Source of the DNA: Candidatus Methanomethylophilaceae archaeon
Lineage (GTDB): Archaea > Thermoplasmatota > Thermoplasmata > Methanomassiliicoccales > Methanomethylophilaceae
Length of the DNA stretch: 19,685 nucleotides
Reading direction: 5' to 3'
NCBI GenBank assembly: GCA_017455785.1
Contig: JAFSYZ010000125.1
Coordinates: 1-19,685 of the forward strand
This document shows positions 1-4,939 of this stretch, in pieces. The position numbers and the translations under genes were made by a program. Positions within the stretch are counted from its first letter, which is position 1. Each line of letters opens with the position of its first letter. Below the pieces are notes generated by a model, which was not told the origin of the DNA, did not search any database, and saw only the letters and a list, made by a program, of their open reading frames with translations.

Positions 1-330
1 AGCTCCAGCAGCTACCGCAGCAATGGATGCGGCCATAGCCGTTGTCGCCAGCTTCGATGCGTTCCCCGCTTCTCCGAATGCTGTCGTTATCTGTTTGATC
101 GACTGTCTTAACTTACCGAACTTAGGCGATAATCTTCCGAGTGTCACACCGATACCGTTACCGATTTCACCCGCTCTCGAGTCCATATCATCAAAAACAT
201 CACTGGTCTCCTCGACCTCATCCTGAATCTCTTCGAGACCGTCCTGGACTTCTTCCACGGCTTCTTTGAAGCCTTCGGTCATCATACGGATCTGGATGTT
301 CAGATAATCAATCGTGGCTGCGTCTGTCAT
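1..330 (-). CDS. Tail tape measure protein, N-terminal part (runs off the window)
   Basis: The first 110 codons of a gene that continues beyond position 1. It opens with ATGACAGACGCAGCC and stays open to the window edge. The first 60 residues are acidic and heptad-like (EGFKEAVEEVQDGLEEIQDE), as expected of a coiled coil, then comes a basic stretch and an Ala-rich hydrophobic run (MAASIAAVAAGA). This is typical of tape measure proteins, which set tail length and sit inside the tail tube. The position directly after the tail assembly chaperone pair is the standard siphovirus order. The start overlaps the end of the upstream gene by 23 nt. Length and any C-terminal lytic domain cannot be seen. 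The call is from position and composition. Confidence 0.82.
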   Translation of the reverse strand, partial: MTDAATIDYLNIQIRMMTEGFKEAVEEVQDGLEEIQDEVEETSDVFDDMDSRAGEIGNGIGVTLGRLSPKFGKLRQSIKQITTAFGEAGNASKLATTAMAASIAAVAAGA

Positions 331-631
331 TCAATCCCAATCCCTTACTTATGGCGTACATCTCGAGCGTACGGAGTAACTGTTCCTGCTTCCTACGCTC
401 CTCTGCCTCTTCTTTCGCTTTCGCGATACTATCCAGCTCCTGCTTGCTGTATAGGTGTGACATCGCTTTCAGCGGTTCACCGCCTTCGATGGCCAGATGT
501 ACCATGCCGATGAGGGTCACCGCATCGTATCTCTTACTATCGAGTTCCCGAAGGTGTCTGATCTTCAGAGCCTCCAGTACATCGTTAGGATCGAGTTCGG
601 GCAACCCCATCGACATGCGCAGGTGCTTCAT
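308..631 (-). CDS. Tail assembly chaperone, downstream (T-like) part
   Basis: 107 residues from the ATG at 631, which overlaps the preceding stop as ATGA. The sequence is charged and helical, with a Lys/Glu-rich stretch (AKAKEEAEERRKQEQ) near the C-terminus. In siphoviruses the gene between the tail tube and the tape measure is usually made as a frameshifted G-GT pair that loads the tape measure during tail assembly. Here the frame is open upstream of the ATG back to a slippery T TTT TTC at 700-694. A -1 shift there would give a fusion of about 217 residues, with LGHEQWAYIRGVYGGGNLRD bridging the two parts. The ATGA start may also be used. The role comes from position and this frameshift signal, not from sequence recognition. 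Confidence 0.8.
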   Translation of the reverse strand: MKHLRMSMGLPELDPNDVLEALKIRHLRELDSKRYDAVTLIGMVHLAIEGGEPLKAMSHLYSKQELDSIAKAKEEAEERRKQEQLLRTLEMYAISKGLGLNDRRSHD

Positions 632-960
632 TCTGTCGCGGAGATTCCCTCCGCCATAGACTCCTCTGATGTAGGCCCACTGCTCATGCCCGAGAAAAAA
701 TCGGACTCATCGATGACCTTGAGGATAAGTCCATTCTTACCCGTTAGATCCCTGAGAGTGAATCCCATATCCGCAAGCTCGGGGAGAGAATATCCCAACA
801 GTGCGGAACATACCTTACTGACATTGACCAGCGATACCGCTCCGTCATCTGTCATCGAGGTCAGTCCCTTGAAGATGTTGAATCCGTTCTCCTCAAGCTC
901 GATAGCCTTCCTCACATCGAATGTGAACTCATAGGTGCGTCCGTTCTTTTCGACGATCAT
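628..960 (-). CDS. Tail assembly chaperone, upstream (G-like) protein
   Basis: 110 residues, beginning MIVEKNGRTYEFTFDVRKAI, a pattern common in small tail chaperones that lie just after the tail tube gene. It starts 11 nt after the tail tube stop, with an AGGTGA-type ribosome binding site in the gap. It carries a slippery heptamer over codons 87-89 (Asp-Phe-Phe). Ribosomes that do not slip make this 110-residue protein; ribosomes that slip by -1 join it to the next frame. By analogy with lambda G/GT, both products chaperone the tape measure protein. The family name is inferred from order, size and the frameshift. Confidence 0.8.
   Translation of the reverse strand: MIVEKNGRTYEFTFDVRKAIELEENGFNIFKGLTSMTDDGAVSLVNVSKVCSALLGYSLPELADMGFTLRDLTGKNGLILKVIDESDFFSGMSSGPTSEESMAEGISATE
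694..700 (-). promoter_or_regulatory. Probable programmed -1 frameshift site (T TTT TTC)
   Basis: Minus-strand codons GAT TTT TTC contain the canonical X XXY YYZ heptamer T TTT TTC in the correct zero frame. After a -1 slip the next codon is CTC and the reading frame runs without a stop into the downstream chaperone gene (694 to 631 is an exact multiple of three). This is where G/GT-type frameshifting is expected in a siphovirus tail operon. I did not find an obvious strong pseudoknot by eye. Confidence 0.75.
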
Positions 961-971
961 CCGGGTTCACC

Positions 972-1430
972 TCACGGACTGGATACCTGGGTCGGAATGG
1001 CTTCCATCACCATGGCCGTCCTTCCTGCCAGCTGGAGACTGATCTCCGGGATCTGGGATACACCACCGTTGGTGATATTGTAGGACCAGTCGGCTGTGAT
1101 GCGCATCTGCGTCTTGAGCAGCGGTATCTCAAGCTTGAACTCATATGCCTTAGTCGGATCGAGAGTATCCCTCAGAAGTGCAAGGTTGGAGTTGGTAGCG
1201 TCCCCAGGCATAGCGTTGAATGTGAACTCGAGGTCGGGCATATCCGGGATGTCCTTGATGTACTCTTTAGTCGATGACTCGAGGTGTGTTGCATCGAGCC
1301 TCTGCATGTTGCCCTCACCGATGTTCGGATAGGTCTTCATCTCCTTGATCTGCGTCCAGACAGCATCGCCAGAGGCTGCTGTGTTGACGTATAATTTAGC
1401 GTCCTTTGAAGTGACTGCTTCGGTTGTCAT
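972..1430 (-). CDS. Major tail protein (tail tube)
   Basis: 152 residues. It has the look of a tail tube protein: MTTEAVTSKDAKLYVNTAAS near the start, a middle section on target residues (MQRLDATHLESSTKEYIKDI) of the kind found in many siphovirus tube proteins, and a beta-rich C-terminal half with little Lys/Glu coiled coil. Hexamers of such proteins stack to form the tube around the tape measure. The ribosome binding site is GAGGG, about 9 nt before the ATG. It lies between the tail completion gene and the chaperone pair, the expected place. The gene is not overlapped on either side, which fits a separately and highly translated structural protein. Confidence 0.83.
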   Translation of the reverse strand: MTTEAVTSKDAKLYVNTAASGDAVWTQIKEMKTYPNIGEGNMQRLDATHLESSTKEYIKDIPDMPDLEFTFNAMPGDATNSNLALLRDTLDPTKAYEFKLEIPLLKTQMRITADWSYNITNGGVSQIPEISLQLAGRTAMVMEAIPTQVSSP

Positions 1431-1444
1431 ATTCGTACCCTCTA

Positions 1445-1810
1445 CTAGTAGGTGTTTCCGCGCTTATCGAGAGACACACGGAAGTTGATTGTGACACGAC
1501 GCAGACCTTCCGACGGTTCAAAACCGTCAAAATAGCCACTCCTTATAATGCCATAGCGGTTAAAAAGATTGCTTACATCCGAAGCTAGATCCTCAGCTTC
1601 TGCGGGATCGTCAGCAAATATATCGACCTGATATGTCAGATCAGCGATGATCTCCTCTTGGTCGTATTGGTAATTGGTGACATTGGCGACCGTCGTGACG
1701 ATAGCAAAAGGAGACTCGGGCTTTGCTTCCGGCCATCCGCGATATACGCGTTCATCGAAGTTGCTCACGGTCTTCGTGAGTCCTATCAGTTGGTCTAGAT
1801 TTGTTATCAT
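1445..1810 (-). CDS. Tail completion / tail terminator-like protein
   Basis: 121 residues, starting at an ATGA overlap with the upstream gene. The middle reads ESPFAIVTTVANVTNYQYDQ, then a beta strand pair (IIADLTYQVDIFADDPAEAE), and the end has a strand VTINFRVSLDKR. This arrangement (short helix, then a strand carrying a 'YQVDIFA' motif) is like the small tail terminator and tail completion proteins (SPP1 gp17 or DUF3168-like) that cap the tail tube. The position between the gp10-like protein and the tail tube supports this. It ends in two TAG stops in a row, followed by the ribosome binding site of the tail tube gene. The assignment is by pattern and order. Confidence 0.7.
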   Translation of the reverse strand: MITNLDQLIGLTKTVSNFDERVYRGWPEAKPESPFAIVTTVANVTNYQYDQEEIIADLTYQVDIFADDPAEAEDLASDVSNLFNRYGIIRSGYFDGFEPSEGLRRVTINFRVSLDKRGNTY

Positions 1811-2292
1811 AATATCTCCTTGATTGCTTGATATACGAGGTCAGAAGCGACAATCTTGTTTGCAGCCAACGCACGTCTGAGCGGAGCCTGAGCTGGCATC
1901 GGACCTCCTACGTGCCATTCACCCTTCTCATCCTGCCAACGTCCCCAATGCTTCTTGGATGTGAATGTCAGTCCTTCGACGGGATACAGATAGTTGTATT
2001 CGCTCTGCGCTCCCCTCCATCCTGTTCCAAATTCGACGTACGGGGCATACTCCACGTTAGTACCTATGGTGACGGTTATCACCCCGTCTTCCGCCACTTC
2101 CGGGTCACTGGAGCGGATGCTGTTCGCCAGTCTTCCCGTACGGTTATTGACCATGTTCTTCGCAGTATCCGCTACCATTATCCCGATCCTTCCAGCAGCA
2201 TCGGTCAGAGCGCGTTCCGTCTCTTCCGGGATCTTCTCTAGAACATGCACCAGAGTCTCCATCCCCTCAATGGTCACTGTATCGGACATCAT
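1807..2292 (-). CDS. HK97 gp10-like head-tail joining / tail completion protein
   Basis: 161 residues. The stretch IGTNVEYAPYVEFGTGWRG is the hallmark of the HK97 gp10-like family, after an N-terminal helical part ending in NRTGRLANSIR, which is also typical. The C-terminal PMPAQAPLRRAL matches the usual 'PAQPFLRPAL' ending. These proteins act at the head-tail junction or on the tail end. It starts with ATGATG, the first ATG overlapping the previous stop as ATGA; the second ATG (2289) is a possible alternative. Length is normal for the family. Confidence 0.88.
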   Translation of the reverse strand: MMSDTVTIEGMETLVHVLEKIPEETERALTDAAGRIGIMVADTAKNMVNNRTGRLANSIRSSDPEVAEDGVITVTIGTNVEYAPYVEFGTGWRGAQSEYNYLYPVEGLTFTSKKHWGRWQDEKGEWHVGGPMPAQAPLRRALAANKIVASDLVYQAIKEIL

Positions 2293-2606
2293 TTCACCTC
2301 TTTGAACGTGATCTTCGATCCCGGGGTCGTGTGAGGTATGACGGATAGTATCTCGTAGGTCCTACCGTTGAATGCCAGCCTATCACCGACGGACAGATGT
2401 GTGTGTTGAGTATACCCTATGAATAATGTACCGTCGGTGATACCGTGAAGCTGTTGGGCCTCTGCGCTGGTCTCAACGTACGCTGTGATAGATATGGGTC
2501 CCTTGTCCGCATACGTCGCTTTGGCTACTCCACGGGATGAGCTGGCTGTCGGAAGTGTGCGCTTCATCCACTTATATGTCGAACTCCTAGATTGTAGTGG
2601 AATCAT
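2289..2606 (-). CDS. Head closure / head-tail stopper-like protein
   Basis: 105 residues, starting at an ATGA overlap. The C-terminal half is a small beta barrel-like pattern: LSVGDRLAFNGRTYEILSVI, where 'GD.L..nGr.Yei..v' is the common signature of phage head closure proteins (SPP1 gp16 type). These sit under the connector and keep packaged DNA in the head until the tail attaches. The neighbours fit: the connector precedes it and the gp10-like protein follows. The basic N-terminus (SRSSTYKWMKRT) is also common in this group. Confidence 0.75.
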   Translation of the reverse strand: MIPLQSRSSTYKWMKRTLPTASSSRGVAKATYADKGPISITAYVETSAEAQQLHGITDGTLFIGYTQHTHLSVGDRLAFNGRTYEILSVIPHTTPGSKITFKEVK

Positions 2607-2914
2607 ACGCCTATCATCCTACGTCTTGCATTGAGGCGACTACGAACGTCATCAGGCAACCTGGACCAAGTACGGGAGATCCCACCCTCATTAGCAGACG
2701 ATGTACCCTCTGCACCGGCCATATTGATGTCAATCGTCGCTATATCGACGATCAGAGCATCTAGATCAGCACCAGTATCCTCTGTCCTCGTGTACTCCTC
2801 ATAGAAGCTGGAGGCCATGTGTAGGATCCCAATGATATGGTCGTCCTTCATCCCCTTAGTCTGAGGTCTGAGCCTGATGATTGACATGCGGCGTAGGTCG
2901 TCACTTTCCGACAT
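2603..2914 (-). CDS. Head-tail connector / adaptor protein
   Basis: 103 residues, helical N-terminal half and the C-terminal pattern GAEGTSSANEGGISRTWSRL, which is characteristic of SPP1 gp15/HK97 gp6-like adaptors ('GvsRTWsd'). It binds below the portal after packaging. It is the first gene of the connector-tail operon. No ribosome binding site precedes its ATG (CACTATATATG), while a TATA-like box lies 24-35 nt upstream, so its mRNA is probably leaderless or nearly so. The start at 2914 is the only good ATG before the conserved part apart from an internal Met. Confidence 0.82.
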   Translation of the reverse strand: MSESDDLRRMSIIRLRPQTKGMKDDHIIGILHMASSFYEEYTRTEDTGADLDALIVDIATIDINMAGAEGTSSANEGGISRTWSRLPDDVRSRLNARRRMIGV

Positions 2915-2937
2915 ATATAGTGAATAAAGCTGACAGT

Positions 2938-2949
2938 ATTAAAATTAAA
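2938..2949 (-). promoter_or_regulatory. TATA-like promoter of the connector-tail operon
   Basis: Minus strand TTTAATTTTAAT, centred about 30 nt upstream of the connector ATG at 2914. Archaeal TATA boxes lie about 25-30 nt before the transcription start, so the start would fall at or a few nt before the ATG. The region between is AT-rich and lacks a ribosome binding site. It lies between the capsid terminator-like hairpin and the connector gene. The transcription start is inferred, not seen. Confidence 0.6.
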
Positions 2950-2977
2950 GGTTCGTGCTAAAATCGGGTATGAGAGA

Positions 2978-2997
2978 ATACGGGATCTAACCCGTAT
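2978..2997 (-). terminator. Hairpin after the major capsid gene
   Basis: An inverted repeat with a perfect 7-bp stem (ATACGGG / CCCGTAT) and a 6-nt loop, about 20 nt after the capsid stop codon. On the transcript it is followed by a pyrimidine-rich stretch and a short T run (GATTTTAG). It probably ends or trims the scaffold-capsid transcript, separating it from the promoter at 2938-2949. The stem is short, so partial read-through is likely. Confidence 0.5.
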
Positions 2998-3018
2998 CCC
3001 CTCGAGATTATGATGGGT

Positions 3019-4008
3019 TTATGCGTTCGCGTCCTTCACGATTGCGTAGCAGCCGTCCCTCTTGTTGGTCGGTACTATACAGTCGAAGTAGGCACGGAAT
3101 GCGATGATCGTTCCGTCAGAGGACTGGTTCTCGGATGCCGGGATGATCTTGGTCATCTGGTAGGCATTGATGGCCTGAGCGCAGTCTTTAGCTACGATCA
3201 GAGCGACGAGATCCTTACCGCCAGAGGCTGCCTTTGCAAATCCTCCGTCCGTCTCTCCGTTGGTGTATCCGTCTGCAAGGTCGAGTTTGGTGAACATCCT
3301 TGTTGAAGGGACATAGACCACAGGCTCGCCATTGATCTTGGGGATACCGACATCGACTCCGCTGAGGGTCGATACGTTCTTCATCTTGGTGACTTCGGTG
3401 GAACTCTCGAGGATGTTCCTGTATGCTGCATTGATGAAGATAGTGAATCCCGTCTCAAGCCCGGTCTCGTTCTTGATCGTGTTCAGTGCGGCAGTGATCT
3501 TTCCGAGGAAGGTGGCTGCTGCGGGTGTGTAACCGTACTCGATGTTGTGTCCTACACCTGATGTGACGGTTCCCTGGTTGGCGATGACAGCCTGAGCGAC
3601 CGCTGCGATGTTGACAGCGTCAATCTCAGGGATGACCTTCTGTCTCATGAACTCGGAGAGTACATAGGATGCCTCAAGCATTCCCTTCTCCTGCATGATG
3701 TCGAGAGCATCGATGTTGAACATCCTTGCCCTGTCGTTCGCAAGCGTATAGTCAGTCCATCCGAGTGTGACTGAACCGTTCGGATAACCTTTCTGCTTGT
3801 CGTAGTCTCCGAGACCGTCCATTGTGATGGTACTGATCTGTCCTGTCTTCGCCATCTGGAATCCGCGCACGAGTGCGGGGTTAGGCGTGAGTACGTTCGT
3901 CTTGGCCTCTGCCTTGAATACATTGTCTGCTACTGCCGACAGGGCCTCCTTAATCGCGGTGATCGAGTTCGCCGCATTATCAGCTGCTGAATATGAGCCT
4001 GTTGCCAT
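3019..4008 (-). CDS. Major capsid protein (HK97 fold)
   Basis: 329 residues, a normal size for an HK97-fold shell protein without a cleaved delta domain. Recognisable pieces in order: a helical N-terminus, an E-loop-like region around MAKTGQISTITMDGLGDYDK, a helix with RARMFNIDALDIMQEKGML, long alpha/beta P-domain features including INAAYRNILESS, a stretch IPKINGEPVVYVPSTRMF typical of the A-domain, and a C-terminal strand IIAFRAYFDCIVPTNKRDG. It follows the scaffold gene by 16 nt and precedes the connector operon. The ribosome binding site AAGTGAT lies just before the ATG. The host-derived protein partner is the scaffold upstream. No prohead protease gene is seen nearby, so maturation may not need cleavage. 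Confidence 0.88.
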   Translation of the reverse strand: MATGSYSAADNAANSITAIKEALSAVADNVFKAEAKTNVLTPNPALVRGFQMAKTGQISTITMDGLGDYDKQKGYPNGSVTLGWTDYTLANDRARMFNIDALDIMQEKGMLEASYVLSEFMRQKVIPEIDAVNIAAVAQAVIANQGTVTSGVGHNIEYGYTPAAATFLGKITAALNTIKNETGLETGFTIFINAAYRNILESSTEVTKMKNVSTLSGVDVGIPKINGEPVVYVPSTRMFTKLDLADGYTNGETDGGFAKAASGGKDLVALIVAKDCAQAINAYQMTKIIPASENQSSDGTIIAFRAYFDCIVPTNKRDGCYAIVKDANA

Positions 4009-4024
4009 TCTATCACTTTATGAT

Positions 4025-4561
4025 TTATTTGAGTCCGGCTCCTCTCATCATTATATCGAGTACGGATGTGGATCCGCTGCCCGATCCTGTCGGATTGCCG
4101 GGATTACCTTTTGCCGCCTGAGCATTGACCCTTTTGGTGGCCTCTGCTTCGACGGCTTGTTTGATGGCATCGACATTGGCCTTAGTCTCCTCGAGAGTCT
4201 TCCCGACGATCCTTTCCGCGAGTGCCTGATCGAGTCCCGCTGAAGCCAGTTCTGACCTCGCCTCCGTCAGACGCAACTGCTTGGTTATGTCGTCGCGTTC
4301 CTTGGTGGCCTTGCTCAGCTTCCCCTCGTATTCGGCCTTTATCCTCTCTTCGCCTTCAAGCTTCGCGATCCTCTCCGCTTCCGCGCGTTCAGCCTCTGCG
4401 TCGTGTCTCTCTTTTTCCAGCTTCGCACGCTCGCGGTTCAGTCTCGATTCTATGATTGCATTGAGTTGCTCTTGGGTATAGGTGAATGTCTTCGGCTCCG
4501 TGGATGTCTCGATGGGATCCGTCCCGGTGACCTGTTCCGATGTCTCGCCCTCTGTTGCCAT
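4025..4561 (-). CDS. Capsid scaffolding protein (DUF4355/gp20-like)
   Basis: 178 residues. After an acidic, Thr-rich N-terminus it reads FTYTQEQLNAIIESRLNRER, the classic start of the scaffold family linked to SPP1-type heads ('fTqeqldaiv..RlarEr'). A long Lys/Glu/Ala coiled coil follows (about residues 40-110), then a Gly/Ser-rich linker and a short conserved C-terminal end (LDIMMRGAGLK) likely to bind the shell. It organises capsid assembly inside the prohead and leaves before DNA enters. It has its own promoter and a leader shared almost exactly with the methyltransferase operon (positions 4557-4584). Confidence 0.87.
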   Translation of the reverse strand: MATEGETSEQVTGTDPIETSTEPKTFTYTQEQLNAIIESRLNRERAKLEKERHDAEAERAEAERIAKLEGEERIKAEYEGKLSKATKERDDITKQLRLTEARSELASAGLDQALAERIVGKTLEETKANVDAIKQAVEAEATKRVNAQAAKGNPGNPTGSGSGSTSVLDIMMRGAGLK

Positions 4562-4584
4562 GTTTGACCCTCATGTATAGGTAT
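4557..4584 (-). repeat. Leader/start cassette copy 1 (scaffold gene)
   Basis: A 28-nt block matching 12001-12028 with one mismatch (position 4578). It spans the transcript leader, the GAGGGT ribosome binding site (spacing about 6 nt) and the ATGGC start of the gene. In both copies a TATA-like box lies 43-44 nt upstream of the ATG. The leader also contains an earlier ATG (ATGAGGGTC) out of frame with the gene, 13 nt upstream of the true start, in both copies. Confidence 0.85.
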
Positions 4585-4604
4585 TGAGGCGATGTCGTTA
4601 ATAA

Positions 4605-4614
4605 TTTAAATAAA
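4605..4614 (-). promoter_or_regulatory. TATA-like promoter of the scaffold-capsid operon
   Basis: Minus strand TTTATTTAAA inside a wider AT block (4598-4618), 44 nt upstream of the scaffold ATG. A start about 25 nt downstream would give a leader of about 20 nt that equals the repeated 28-nt cassette. A second AT-rich block (TTTAAAGTTATC, about 4633-4645) lies further upstream and could be an alternative box. The promoter lets the two most abundant head proteins be made apart from the packaging genes. Confidence 0.65.
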
Positions 4615-4684
4615 CTCGTGAAAAGTTAAGGTGATAACTTTAAATTGGCGTGTGAAGATGACTGTATCGGAGCATCTACCTCCA

Positions 4685-4704
4685 GGGCGGGAGGTCTCTC
4701 GCCC
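4685..4704 (-). terminator. Hairpin after the MuF/acidic protein genes
   Basis: GC-rich inverted repeat with a 5-bp outer stem (GGGCG / CGCCC), 14 nt after the stop of the small acidic gene. An overlapping alternative pairing (CCTCC at 4679-4683 with GGAGG at 4690-4694) is possible. No long T run follows, so it could be a processing hairpin or weak terminator. The rest of the 156-nt gap (4562-4717) holds the promoter and leader of the scaffold gene and no visible gene. Confidence 0.4.
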
Positions 4705-4717
4705 TTCACTTCCCCTT

Positions 4718-4939
4718 TTAGAACTCAGGGCATCCGAACGGTCCCTCACGTCTGAGGATTCTGATCTGTTCGGGAGACAATTCATCACGGTCGGCGTATG
4801 CGTTGTAGTAGGTTATGCGGTCGAACGTCAGGACCGGAGTGCCGAACTCGGGGAACACCCACTCCACCGTACATGACGGATCCAACTTCTCATGCTCCAA
4901 TTTACGGAACTCCTTCGCCTCCTCTTCCGAATAGCTCAT
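4718..4939 (-). CDS. Small acidic protein coupled to the MuF fusion; candidate immunity protein
   Basis: 73 residues, rich in Glu and Asp, with a helical N-terminus (MSYSEEEAKEFRKLEHEKLD) and an aromatic middle (FDRITYYNAYADRDEL). I do not recognise a family. It starts at an ATGA overlap with the stop of the MuF gene, so the two are translated together. In polymorphic toxin loci the gene immediately after the toxin usually encodes its inhibitor, often small and acidic; that is the only basis for the immunity idea. It is not a conserved packaging or capsid gene, and its insertion between MuF and scaffold is unusual. It could instead be a decoration or assembly protein. Confidence 0.72.
   Translation of the reverse strand: MSYSEEEAKEFRKLEHEKLDPSCTVEWVFPEFGTPVLTFDRITYYNAYADRDELSPEQIRILRREGPFGCPEF

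Noticed and set aside
497..934. Plus-strand frame of 145 codons opposite the tail chaperones
   Set aside because: Shadow of two positional tail genes with a canonical frameshift signal.
1430..1450. Read-through of the tandem TAG by pyrrolysine insertion
   Set aside because: Would add only a few residues before TGA, so no useful product; noted only as a host clue.
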